Both the position numbers and the translations under genes were made by a program. The notes under the pieces are model-generated. The model saw only the letters and a program-made list of their open reading frames with translations. It did no database searches and was not told where the DNA came from. From Pseudomonadota bacterium (GTDB lineage Bacteria > Pseudomonadota > Alphaproteobacteria > Sphingomonadales > Sphingomonadaceae): DNA of 64,000 bases. The stretch is taken from the NCBI GenBank assembly GCA_023418595.1, contig JAEZZI010000006.1:186001-250000 (forward strand), given 5' to 3'. Positions 34,816 to 45,775 of this stretch are shown piece after piece (position 1 is the stretch's first letter; every line of letters starts with the position of its first letter).

Positions 34816-35286
34816 ATGGGGGATGTTTTCGCCACGATTCTGCTGGTCGCGCTCGGCCTGTTGCTGGTTTCCGCCGGTATCGAGGACGCGCGCAAACGGA
34901 CCATCGCCAATTGGAAGAACGCCGCCATCGCGTGCCTCGCGCCGCTGTGGTGGATCGCGACCGGGCTCAGCCCCTGGCCCGACATGGCGCTGCTCGCGCT
35001 GTCGGGCGTCGTCGTGTTCGCGCTGTTCGCGCTTGCCTTTCATTTCGGGATGATGGGCGGCGGCGATGTGAAGATGCTCGGCGCGCTCGCTTTGTGGCTG
35101 CCGCTGCAACCGCTCGTCTGGCTGCTGATCCTGATGTCGCTGATCGGCGGGGCGCTGACGATCGTCATGCTGATCGAGCATCGCTGGAAGAAGTCGGAAA
35201 CCCCGCTTGAGATACCCTACGGCGTCGCGATCGCGATCGCCGCTATCGTCGTGTTTTACCAACCGAACCTTAACCATTTTGGGTGA
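34816..35286 (+). CDS. cpaA: Prepilin peptidase of the Tad pilus
   Basis: The protein has 156 residues and about six membrane helices. It is an aspartic peptidase that cleaves Flp prepilins. The two catalytic Asp are in IEDARKRTIAN (near residue 25) and MMGGGDVKML. It is shorter than type IV PilD because it lacks the methylase domain, which is normal for CpaA/TadV. It leads the pilus operon. Confidence 0.94.
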   Translation: MGDVFATILLVALGLLLVSAGIEDARKRTIANWKNAAIACLAPLWWIATGLSPWPDMALLALSGVVVFALFALAFHFGMMGGGDVKMLGALALWLPLQPLVWLLILMSLIGGALTIVMLIEHRWKKSETPLEIPYGVAIAIAAIVVFYQPNLNHFG

Positions 35287-35333
35287 TGACGGGGAATTGA
35301 GAAGAACCCGGCGTCCGAAAGGCCAGATGCGTC

Positions 35334-36374
35334 ATGGATGGAAAGAAGATCATTTTGCTGGTGGGCGCGCTGATCGTCGCCGCCGTCACCGCGTTCATGG
35401 CGCGGAGCATGATCATGGGTGCGTCGGCCCCGGTGGCGGACGCCAATGTCGCGGGCAGCAATGTGCCCGTCAACGGTCCGCAAGTGCTGGTCGCGACCAA
35501 GGCGCTGCCGGTCGGCACCATCCTGACCGCCGATTCGCTCCGCTTCCAGCCCTGGCCTCAGGAACTGGTCGAGGGAGCCTATTATCTCAAAGAGAGCACC
35601 GACATGGCGTCGCTGGTCGGCACGGTGGTCCGCTTTGCGATCCCGGCAGGTCAGCCGCTGACCCAGGGATCGCTGGTAAAGCCCGGCGACCGCGGGTTTC
35701 TGGCGGCGGCGCTTGCCCCCGGCATGCGCGCGGTGACGGTGCCGGTATCGGCGCAGTCGTCTGTTGCGGGTTTCGTCTTTCCGGGTGACCGTGTCGACCT
35801 GATCCTGACGCAGGAAGTCGCAGGCGGCGGCGATGGCCCTCCGCTCAAGGCATCGGAGACGATCCTGCGCAACCTGCGCGTGCTGGCCACCGATCAGCGG
35901 ACCGACAAGAAAACCGACGAACAGGGCAATACCGAAGTCGTCACCTTCTCCACCGTCACGATCGAAGCCACGCCGACCATCGCCGAACAGATCGCGGTCG
36001 CCCAGACCGTGGGTTCGCTGTCGCTGTCGCTGCGTTCGATCGCCGACAATGCGGGCGAGCTGGAAGAGGCGATCGCATCGGGCAACCTGGAAGTCAGCGA
36101 CGACCCGAATGCGGAGCGCGCCATGCTGGCGGGCGCATCGACCCGTCCCGTGGTCGGGGCGACCAGCGTATCCACCGGCGCGGACGTGTCGCGCTATCAG
36201 CGCCGCACGGTGCCCGGCAAGCCTGCCGAAACCAATATGGGGCCGATGATGGCTGCGGCACAGGCGCCTGGCGGCAATTATCCGGGGGGTGCCGCGCCCG
36301 TCGTCCAGGGGCCGGTCGTGCGCGTCGCACGCGGCAATACCGTGACCGATGTCGCGGTTGGGGGGAAGAACTGA
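35334..36374 (+). CDS. cpaB: Pilus assembly protein CpaB
   Basis: The protein has 346 residues. One N-terminal membrane anchor (IILLVGALIVAAVTAFMA) precedes a SAF domain (VLVATKALPVGTILTADSL), then a RcpC-type domain. CpaB sits in the periplasm and helps the secretin. The C-terminus is rich in Gly and Pro and not conserved. Confidence 0.94.
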   Translation: MDGKKIILLVGALIVAAVTAFMARSMIMGASAPVADANVAGSNVPVNGPQVLVATKALPVGTILTADSLRFQPWPQELVEGAYYLKESTDMASLVGTVVRFAIPAGQPLTQGSLVKPGDRGFLAAALAPGMRAVTVPVSAQSSVAGFVFPGDRVDLILTQEVAGGGDGPPLKASETILRNLRVLATDQRTDKKTDEQGNTEVVTFSTVTIEATPTIAEQIAVAQTVGSLSLSLRSIADNAGELEEAIASGNLEVSDDPNAERAMLAGASTRPVVGATSVSTGADVSRYQRRTVPGKPAETNMGPMMAAAQAPGGNYPGGAAPVVQGPVVRVARGNTVTDVAVGGKN

Positions 36375-36375
36375 A

Positions 36376-37950
36376 ATGCGCATGAAGCATGACATCCGCC
36401 GCGCGCTCGCCGCGACGGTCGCGACGGCGGTAGCGCTGTCGGTGCCTGGGATCGCCCCAGCACAAAACGCGCCCCGCGCCCGCGTCGGCGAACCGGCAGG
36501 CGCCCAGCGCCCGACGCAGGAAGTCCTGCTGTCGGTCGGCCAAGGCGAACTGGTGACGCTGCCCGCGACGGTGACGAGCGTTTGGACCTCCAATCCGGGT
36601 GTCGCCGACGTCTATGTCGCCAACCCGCGCCAGATCCATCTGTTCGGCAAGGAATTCGGCGAAGCGACGATCTTTGCGACCAATGCCGCAGGCACGGTCG
36701 TTTATTCGTCGAACGTCCGCGTCAGCCAGAACCTGACCTCGATCGACCGGATGATGCGCGCGGCAATGCCCGAAGCGGACGTAAAGGTGACGACGGTCGG
36801 CCAGCTCGCCGTGCTGAATGGCGTCGTGGCATCGCCCGAAGCGTCGGCCGAGGCCGAGCGTCTCGCGACCATGCTGCTGAACCCCGGTGTCAACGTCAAC
36901 GACCCCGAAGCCTCGCTTAAAATCGGCGTGGTCAACAGGCTACGAATCGCGACGCCGCTTCAGGTCAATCTGCATGTGCGGATCGCCGAGGTCAGCCGCA
37001 GCTTCGTCAAGAACATCGGCGTCAATCTGACGACGCGGGATACCACCGGCGGGTTCAATTTCGGCCTGTTCCAGGGTCGGCAAAGCGGCACCATCTCCGG
37101 CCCTCCCGGCGCACCGGTCTTCTCCTATCCGCCGGCGCCCGAAATCGGATCGACGATCGGCGCTGCCGGTCGCCTGCTCGGGCTCGACCTGCTCGGTTCG
37201 CTCGATTTGGGCGAAACCCAGGGTCAGGTCTCCACGCTCGCCAACCCGACGCTGACCGCGCTTTCGGGCGAAACCGCGACCTTCCTGGCGGGCGGCGAAA
37301 TTCCGATCCTGATTTCCCAGGGACTGGGCGCGGTATCGGTCGAATACAAGCAATATGGCGTCAGCCTGGCCTATACGCCGACCGTGCTGGCCGACGGTCG
37401 TATCTCGTTGCGCGTTCGTCCCGAGGTGTCGCAATTGTCGGCGGCAGGCTCGGTCACGCTGGGCAACAACACCATTCCCGGTCTGGTAACGCGCCGCGCG
37501 GAAACGACAGTCGAGCTGGGATCGGGCGAAAGCCTGGTGATTGGCGGCCTGCTTCAGAACAATCACGACAATTCGATCACCAAGACGCCCGGTCTGGGCG
37601 ACGTGCCGATCCTGGGATCGCTGTTCCGCTCCAACGGGTTCAAGCGCAACGAGACCGAGCTGGTGATCGTGGTCACCCCGTATCTGGTGAAGCCGGTCAA
37701 CGCGAACCAGATCGTGCTGCCGACCGACGGTTATCTGGCACCCACCGATCTTGGCCGTGTGTTCATGGGTCAGCTTCAGTCGGGCGACGCCAAGGATCGG
37801 CCGAAGCCGAGCGTCATGGCGCCGAATGCCGCGCCCGGCGTGACCGGTTCCACGCTGCCGCTGCCTGCTGGTCCGACACTGCCGCCCGCGCGTCAGGAAG
37901 CCCGCGCCAATCCGAACCGCCCGGCCGCCGCGCCCGGTTTCAGCAATTAA
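36376..37950 (+). CDS. cpaC: Tad pilus secretin CpaC
   Basis: The protein has 524 residues. A signal peptide is followed by a BON-like pilus domain (SVGQGELVTLPATVTSVW, then LTSIDRMMRAAMPEADVKV) and a C-terminal secretin barrel (VIGGLLQNNHDNSITKTPGLGDVPILG). It forms the outer-membrane channel for Flp pili. The ATG lies just after the cpaB stop. The last 60 residues are Pro- and Ala-rich. Confidence 0.95.
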   Translation: MRMKHDIRRALAATVATAVALSVPGIAPAQNAPRARVGEPAGAQRPTQEVLLSVGQGELVTLPATVTSVWTSNPGVADVYVANPRQIHLFGKEFGEATIFATNAAGTVVYSSNVRVSQNLTSIDRMMRAAMPEADVKVTTVGQLAVLNGVVASPEASAEAERLATMLLNPGVNVNDPEASLKIGVVNRLRIATPLQVNLHVRIAEVSRSFVKNIGVNLTTRDTTGGFNFGLFQGRQSGTISGPPGAPVFSYPPAPEIGSTIGAAGRLLGLDLLGSLDLGETQGQVSTLANPTLTALSGETATFLAGGEIPILISQGLGAVSVEYKQYGVSLAYTPTVLADGRISLRVRPEVSQLSAAGSVTLGNNTIPGLVTRRAETTVELGSGESLVIGGLLQNNHDNSITKTPGLGDVPILGSLFRSNGFKRNETELVIVVTPYLVKPVNANQIVLPTDGYLAPTDLGRVFMGQLQSGDAKDRPKPSVMAPNAAPGVTGSTLPLPAGPTLPPARQEARANPNRPAAAPGFSN

Positions 37951-37963
37951 GGGGTCGAGGGAA

Positions 37964-38605
37964 ATGAAGATGACGAAACGTTATCCCGTCCTTGCCATCG
38001 CCGTGCCGATGCTGGCGCTTGCCGCCTGCGGTCCGGTCACGTCCAACCGCGGTCTGGAGACGGTGCATCAACCCGTCGTCCAGCGGACGGATTATTCGAT
38101 CGACCTGGCGACCGCAGGCGACCGACTGGCGCCGGGCGAATCAAACCGGCTCGCCGGGTGGATGGAGGCACTGCGCGTCGCCTATGGCGACCGTATCAGC
38201 GTCGATGATCCCAGCGGCTACGCTGCCGGCGCGCGCGCCGATGTCGCGTCCGAAGCCGCACGCTACGGCCTGCTGCTGGCCGACACCGCACCCGTCACGC
38301 AGGGGCGTATGCAGCCCGGCACGGTTCGGGTCGTGCTGAGCCGTTCGAGCGCGAGCGTGCCGAGCTGCCCCGATTATTCCGATACCTATGCCGCCAATTT
38401 CTCCGGCCGCACCACCGCCAATTACGGCTGTGCGACCAATTCGAACCTGGCGGCGATGATCGCCAACCCGGACGATCTGGTGCGCGGCCAGCCCGGTGCC
38501 GCGGGCAGCGATCCGGGCACATCGACCAGGGCGATCGGCAGCTATTGGCGCACCGCGCCAACCGGTTCGCAGGGTCTGAAAACCGAATCGACGGGGAACA
38601 AGTGA
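37964..38605 (+). CDS. cpaD: Pilus assembly lipoprotein CpaD
   Basis: The protein has 213 residues. The signal ends in a lipobox (LAAC, about residue 21). CpaD is an outer-membrane lipoprotein that stabilises the CpaC secretin. The central Cys-containing segment SCPDYSD...YGCATNSNLAAMI is the family signature. Confidence 0.93.
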   Translation: MKMTKRYPVLAIAVPMLALAACGPVTSNRGLETVHQPVVQRTDYSIDLATAGDRLAPGESNRLAGWMEALRVAYGDRISVDDPSGYAAGARADVASEAARYGLLLADTAPVTQGRMQPGTVRVVLSRSSASVPSCPDYSDTYAANFSGRTTANYGCATNSNLAAMIANPDDLVRGQPGAAGSDPGTSTRAIGSYWRTAPTGSQGLKTESTGNK

Positions 38606-38606
38606 T

Positions 38607-39899
38607 ATGAACGCACCCTGGACCCCCGCCCGCGCCTCCGTGCGTGAGCCGTTCGTCGCCTTCGTCTGCGACGAAACCACGGCAGAGGCGCTGCGCCCGA
38701 TCGCCGTCGAAATGGGATGGGCACCCGAAAAGGTGAACAAGGGCGGGCTGCGCAATGCCGTGCAGACGCTGTCGGTATCGGCCAGCCCCAACATCCTGTT
38801 CGTCGACCTGTCCGAAAGCGGCGATCCGCTGAACGACATCAACGCGCTGGCCGAGGTCTGCGAACCCGGCACGGTGGTGATCGCCGCAGGCCAGGTCAAC
38901 GACGTGCGCCTGTACCGCGATCTGGTCGCAAGCGGCATTCAGGATTACCTGCTCAAACCGCTGAACCCCGACGTGATGCGCGAAGCATTTGCAAGCGCGC
39001 AGGCGATGCTGAGCGCGCCCAAGAATGTCGAGGCTTCGCCCGATCGCCCGCATTGCGGCGTCGCCGTCATCGGCACGCGCGGCGGCGTCGGCGCCTCGAC
39101 GCTCGCCACCTCGATTGCGTGGCTGCTGTCGGAAAAGAACGCGCGATCGACCGCGCTGCTCGACCTCGACGTGCATTTCGGGACTGGCGCGCTGGGCCTG
39201 GACTTGGAGCCAGGCCGTGGCCTGACGGATGCCATCGAAAATCCGAGCCGCATCGACGGACTGTTCATCGAGCGCGCGATGGTGCGCGCGTCCGAACGGC
39301 TGGCGGTGCTGTCGGCAGAGGCACCGATCCATTCGCCGATCGTCACCGATGGCTCGGCGTTCTTCCAGTTGCAGGAAGAGATGCGCGGTGCGTTCGAATG
39401 CACTGTCATCGACATGCCGCGCGCGATGCTTGTTCAGCATCCGCACCTGATCACCGACGTTCAGACGGCGGTGATTACGGTCGAATTCACGCTGGCGGCG
39501 GCGCGCGACGCGATCCGCATCCTGTCGTGGTTCAAATCGAACGCGCCGCAAAGCCGCGTAATCGTCGTCGCGAACCGCGTCCATCCTGCGGCGCAGCAGG
39601 AAATCAGCCGCAAGGATTTCGAAGGCTCGATCGAACGCAAGGTCGATTACCTGATCCCCTATGACGCCAAGCTGACCGCGCAGGCCGCCAAGCTGGGCAA
39701 GCCGATCGCAGAGGCCGGCAAGGGGTCGAAGACGGTCGCGCCGCTTGCCGAACTGGTGCTCGACATCCTCGATGCCAGCGATTCGTCGAACGAGGATCGC
39801 GCAGCGAAGAAGGGCAGGGCAGCCGCCACCGGCGGATCGCTGCTGGGCAAGCTGTCGGGCCTGACCGCCAAGCTGCCGGGCAAGGCCGCGAAAAAATAA
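38607..39899 (+). CDS. cpaE: Pilus assembly ATPase-like protein CpaE
   Basis: The protein has 430 residues. An N-terminal receiver-like domain (about residues 10-125) is followed by a MinD/ParA-like domain. The P-loop is GTRGGVGAST near residue 155: the first Lys of the deviant Walker A is Arg, and the later Lys is Ala, as in many CpaE proteins, so ATP hydrolysis is doubtful. CpaE positions the pilus machine at the pole in Caulobacter. The C-terminus is rich in Lys and Ala. Confidence 0.93.
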   Translation: MNAPWTPARASVREPFVAFVCDETTAEALRPIAVEMGWAPEKVNKGGLRNAVQTLSVSASPNILFVDLSESGDPLNDINALAEVCEPGTVVIAAGQVNDVRLYRDLVASGIQDYLLKPLNPDVMREAFASAQAMLSAPKNVEASPDRPHCGVAVIGTRGGVGASTLATSIAWLLSEKNARSTALLDLDVHFGTGALGLDLEPGRGLTDAIENPSRIDGLFIERAMVRASERLAVLSAEAPIHSPIVTDGSAFFQLQEEMRGAFECTVIDMPRAMLVQHPHLITDVQTAVITVEFTLAAARDAIRILSWFKSNAPQSRVIVVANRVHPAAQQEISRKDFEGSIERKVDYLIPYDAKLTAQAAKLGKPIAEAGKGSKTVAPLAELVLDILDASDSSNEDRAAKKGRAAATGGSLLGKLSGLTAKLPGKAAKK

Positions 39900-39952
39900 A
39901 CGCCGCGCGCCGCGAACCGGCGGCGCGCAAGGATTAGGAAGGCAGGACGCGC

Positions 39953-40933
39953 GTGAACCTGATGCCGATGATCATGCTGCTAGGCGGTGCTTCGCTCGTG
40001 ATGGTGCTGATGCTGCTCGCGCTGTCGGGACCGTCGGCGGCCAAGACCAGCCTACGCCGGTTGAGCGATGTTCGCGTGCGCCATTCGGGTACGGCCAGCA
40101 CCGCGTCGATGGAAGCGCAGATCCGCAAGGTATCCGCCAACCGCGCGACCCGCATGGACCTGGCTGCCGCCCGCTTCCTACCCAATCCCGCGCAACTCAA
40201 AAAGCGCCTGTCGATGACCGGCAAGGACGATTGGACGGTTGGCCGTTACGGCATTGCCACCGTCACGATCTTTGCGATCGTCACCGTGGCAATGATGATC
40301 CAGGGCATGCCGCTGCTGTTTGCACTGTTCGTAGCCCTGTTTGTCGGCGCGGGGTTGCCGCACCTGATTGTCGGCATGACGATCAAGCGGCGCGTGGGCA
40401 AGTTCAACGCCAAGTTTCCCGACGCCATCGAGCTTCTGGTCCGCGGCCTTCGTTCCGGTCTTCCCATCACCGAGACGATGGGCGTGGTCGGACAGGAGGT
40501 CGACGGGCCGGTCGGTGTCGAATTCCGCGCCGTGTCCGACAAGATGAAGATCGGCAAGACGCTGGACCAGGCGCTTCAGGAAACCGCCGAGCGGTTGGGC
40601 ACGCCCGAGTTTCAGTTCTTCGTCATCACCATCGCCATTCAGCGCGAAACCGGCGGCAACCTGGCCGAGACGCTCGCGAACCTTGCCGATGTGCTGCGCA
40701 AGCGCATGCAGATGAAGCTGAAGATCAAGGCGATGTCGTCGGAGTCGAAGGCATCGGCCTATATCGTGGGATCGCTGCCGTTCATCGTGTTCGGGCTGAT
40801 CACCATGATCAATCCCAGTTACATGGGTGAATTCTTCGTCGACCAGCGGCTGATCGTCGCCGGGATCGGCGGGCTGATCTGGATGTCGCTGGGCGCGTTC
40901 ATCATGGCCAAGATGGTCAGTTTCGAGATTTAA
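39953..40933 (+). CDS. tadB: Tad pilus inner-membrane protein TadB
   Basis: The protein has 326 residues and a type II secretion system F domain (NAKFPDAIELLVRGLRSGLP..., IAIQRETGGNLAETL) between membrane helices. TadB forms the inner-membrane platform with TadC. The start is GTG (MNLMPMIM); an ATG three codons on is possible. It directly follows cpaE: the expected cpaF gene is not between them. Confidence 0.94.
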   Translation: MNLMPMIMLLGGASLVMVLMLLALSGPSAAKTSLRRLSDVRVRHSGTASTASMEAQIRKVSANRATRMDLAAARFLPNPAQLKKRLSMTGKDDWTVGRYGIATVTIFAIVTVAMMIQGMPLLFALFVALFVGAGLPHLIVGMTIKRRVGKFNAKFPDAIELLVRGLRSGLPITETMGVVGQEVDGPVGVEFRAVSDKMKIGKTLDQALQETAERLGTPEFQFFVITIAIQRETGGNLAETLANLADVLRKRMQMKLKIKAMSSESKASAYIVGSLPFIVFGLITMINPSYMGEFFVDQRLIVAGIGGLIWMSLGAFIMAKMVSFEI

Positions 40934-40947
40934 GGGGGCATCAGACC

Positions 40948-41934
40948 ATGCAATCCACCCCCACCCTGCTCGGCGTCGACGTCATCTGGGTCGGCACGAT
41001 CCTGTCGGGTATCGCCGCGCTTGCGGTGATGATCGCGATCTATGCCGCGCTCAGCGTGCGTGATCCAATGGCCAAGCGCGTCAAGGCGCTGAACGATCGC
41101 CGCGAACAGCTGAAGGCCGGGATCACCGCATCGACCAGCAAGCGCCGCGCGAAACTGGTCCAGAAACACGCCACCGCCGATCGCATCCGCGGAATGCTGT
41201 CGTCGATGAAGATCCTTCAGGACGATCAGCTCAAGATTGCGCAGATCAAGTTGCTTCAGGCCGGCATCCGGTCGAAGGAATGGGCGCCGGCGGTGATCTT
41301 CGGTCGGCTGGTGCTGCCGATCGTGATCGGCCTGCCGATCCTTTACTGGGTGTATGGCACCGACGGCTTCGCCGACTGGGGTCCGCTGAAGAAATACGGG
41401 CTGGTCGCCGGGGCGCTGATCCTGTCGTACAAGGCGCCCGACATCTGGCTGAAAAACAAGATCACCAAGCGTTCTGCCGAAATTCGCAAGGGCCTTCCCG
41501 ACGCGCTCGACCTGCTGGTCATCTGCGCCGAGGCCGGTCTGACCGTCGATGCCGCGTTCCACCGCGTTGCGAAGGAACTGGGCCGCGCCTATCCGGAACT
41601 GGGAGAGGAATTCTCGCTCACCGCGATCGAGCTGGGTTTCCTGACCGACCGGCGCCAGGCGTTCGAGAATCTGGCGATGCGCACCGACCTCGATTCGATC
41701 AAGGGCGTGGTGACGACGATGATCCAGACCGAGAAATACGGCACGCCGCTCGCCTCCGCGCTGCGCGTGCTGTCGGCCGAATTCCGCAACGAACGCATGA
41801 TGCGCGCCGAGGAAAAGGCCGCACGCCTGCCCGCGATCATGACGATCCCGCTGATCTGTTTCATCCTGCCGGTGCTGTTCATCGTCATCCTTGGCCCCGC
41901 GGCCTGCTCGATCAGCGACTCGCTCATCAAATGA
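40948..41934 (+). CDS. tadC: Tad pilus inner-membrane protein TadC
   Basis: The protein has 328 residues and a second GspF-like domain (GLPDALDLLVICAEAGLTVD, MIQTEKYGTPLASAL). It pairs with TadB in the inner membrane. Its stop overlaps the start of a 45-residue reading frame (ATGA). Confidence 0.94.
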   Translation: MQSTPTLLGVDVIWVGTILSGIAALAVMIAIYAALSVRDPMAKRVKALNDRREQLKAGITASTSKRRAKLVQKHATADRIRGMLSSMKILQDDQLKIAQIKLLQAGIRSKEWAPAVIFGRLVLPIVIGLPILYWVYGTDGFADWGPLKKYGLVAGALILSYKAPDIWLKNKITKRSAEIRKGLPDALDLLVICAEAGLTVDAAFHRVAKELGRAYPELGEEFSLTAIELGFLTDRRQAFENLAMRTDLDSIKGVVTTMIQTEKYGTPLASALRVLSAEFRNERMMRAEEKAARLPAIMTIPLICFILPVLFIVILGPAACSISDSLIK

Positions 41935-42068
41935 GCGCGCATCGCCCCATTGCAGTGCCGCTGGTGTCGGCCCCGACAGAGCGCCGGGTCAGGGTGGCGA
42001 TTGCCCAGTTGCTCATCGCCAGCCGCCTGAACCCGCGCACGGAACGCGAAGCCCATATCGGTCGTTGA
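41931..42068 (+). CDS. Possible 45-residue protein coupled to tadC
   Basis: An ATG overlapping the tadC stop (ATGA) opens a 45-residue frame: a short N-terminal region followed by a basic helix-like stretch (RRVRVAIAQLLIASRLN). It has no known family and could be chance, but the coupling to tadC and its end just before the hairpin at 42070 favour a real small gene. Confidence 0.4.
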   Translation: MSAHRPIAVPLVSAPTERRVRVAIAQLLIASRLNPRTEREAHIGR

Positions 42069-42069
42069 A

Positions 42070-42088
42070 CTCCCGAAATCTTCGGGAG
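42070..42088 (+). promoter_or_regulatory. Perfect hairpin over the ribosome binding site of the next gene
   Basis: CTCCCGAA pairs with TTCGGGAG across a three-base loop. The 3' arm includes the GGGAG ribosome binding site of the gene that starts at 42098, so its translation may be gated. Confidence 0.45.
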
Positions 42089-42097
42089 AAAATGGAA

Positions 42098-42679
42098 ATG
42101 CTGTTCGAAACGCCGACGCAATTCGCGGTGCTGGCGCTCGCGCTGATCGCGGGCTGGTTCTTCGGATTGGCCAGCCATCCGGGCGGCAAGAAGTGGAAGC
42201 AGAAATATCGCGACGAAAAAGCCGCACACGAAGCGGTGATGAAGGAACGCGAAGGCGTGTTCACCGAACGCGAAGCGCGCGTGAAGGAACTTGAGGCCGA
42301 GAATGCGCGCTTGACGCGCGAACTCGACCGGGCGCGTCCGCACGGGAACGCGACGACGGCGGCGGTTGCCGGTACTGCCGGGGTGGCGGCGGGCACGGTG
42401 GCGACGTCCCACAAGAGCGGCGGCATCCGAGGGTTCTTCGGATGGGACCGCGACAATCTGTCGCGAATCAACGGCGTGGATGAGGCCACCGAAAAGGCGC
42501 TGGTTGCCGACGGGATCAAGAGCTTCGAACAGATCGCGAATTTGAGCGACACAGAAGCCCATGCGCTTGAGGACAAGCTGGGATTCGGTCGCGACCGGAT
42601 CGAGCAGCAGCAATGGCGCGAACAGGCACGGTTGATGATGGAAAATCACGACCGCGATCAAGGGATTGCGCGGGCGTAA
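42098..42679 (+). CDS. Membrane-anchored coiled-coil protein with a helix-hairpin-helix-like domain
   Basis: The protein has 193 residues. One N-terminal membrane helix (FAVLALALIAGWFFGLA) is followed by a charged coiled coil (about residues 30-80), an Ala/Gly linker and a C-terminal helix-hairpin-helix-like domain: DNLSRINGVDEATEKALVADGI..FEQIANLS resembles the domain fused to some NuoE subunits. DNA binding or protein binding are both possible. I choose the ATG with a 9-base spacing from GGGAG; another ATG two codons earlier is too close. It ends the Tad block but may not be part of it. Confidence 0.75.
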   Translation: MLFETPTQFAVLALALIAGWFFGLASHPGGKKWKQKYRDEKAAHEAVMKEREGVFTEREARVKELEAENARLTRELDRARPHGNATTAAVAGTAGVAAGTVATSHKSGGIRGFFGWDRDNLSRINGVDEATEKALVADGIKSFEQIANLSDTEAHALEDKLGFGRDRIEQQQWREQARLMMENHDRDQGIARA

Positions 42680-42696
42680 CGCCAACCGTCCTTCCC

Positions 42697-42727
42697 AAAA
42701 AAAGTCATGCCTGCGCGAGCAGGCATG
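42697..42727 (-). terminator. Rho-independent terminator after ppdK
   Basis: On the minus strand, CATGCCTGC pairs with GCAGGCATG and is followed by AC and then seven T. It lies 66 bases beyond the ppdK stop. Confidence 0.8.
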
Positions 42728-42751
42728 TCAGGCCGTATCGCAATGCGGCTT

Positions 42752-42776
42752 GATACCCCAGCTTTCGCTGGGGTGG
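42752..42776. repeat. Small palindrome, family E (copy near ppdK)
   Basis: ACCCCAGCTTTCGCTGGGGT forms a hairpin between the ppdK stop and its terminator. Confidence 0.7.
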
Positions 42777-42792
42777 CGCTGTTGGGGGTGGG

Positions 42793-45459
<2,667 letters not shown>

Positions 45460-45644
45460 GGGCAAACCCCTTCATCATGCGCGGCCTGTCGAGCGGCCTT
45501 TGCGATGCGCCCTACCGCAGGTGCGAACAGGGGGAAAGGGGAGTCTGGGTTTGCGTGCCGCGTGCTTTTGTTTTGTGCGGGGGTCGGGGCGGAAGGTTAG
45601 CCGAAGGTTAGTCCAATGGGATGGTCCCATTCTCGCCCCCTCCC

Positions 45645-45720
45645 CGTTCGTTTCGAGCGAAGTCGAGAAACGTGATTCAGGCGCCTGGATCACGTTTCTC
45701 GACTTCGCTCGAAACGAACG
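45645..45720. repeat. Intergenic palindrome, family B (copy 1)
   Basis: A perfect 32-base inverted repeat starts CGTTCGTTTCGAGCGAAGTC at 45645-45676 and its complement ends at 45720; the 12-base loop contains CAGGCGCCTG. It lies in the 316-base gap between ppdK and glyS, which holds no visible gene. Other copies: 50477-50551 and 61301-61375. Confidence 0.9.
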
Positions 45721-45775
45721 TAAGGGGTGGGAGAGAGCGAAAACGGGAAGCGAATGGCGGGCGGAGGCTCGCCCC

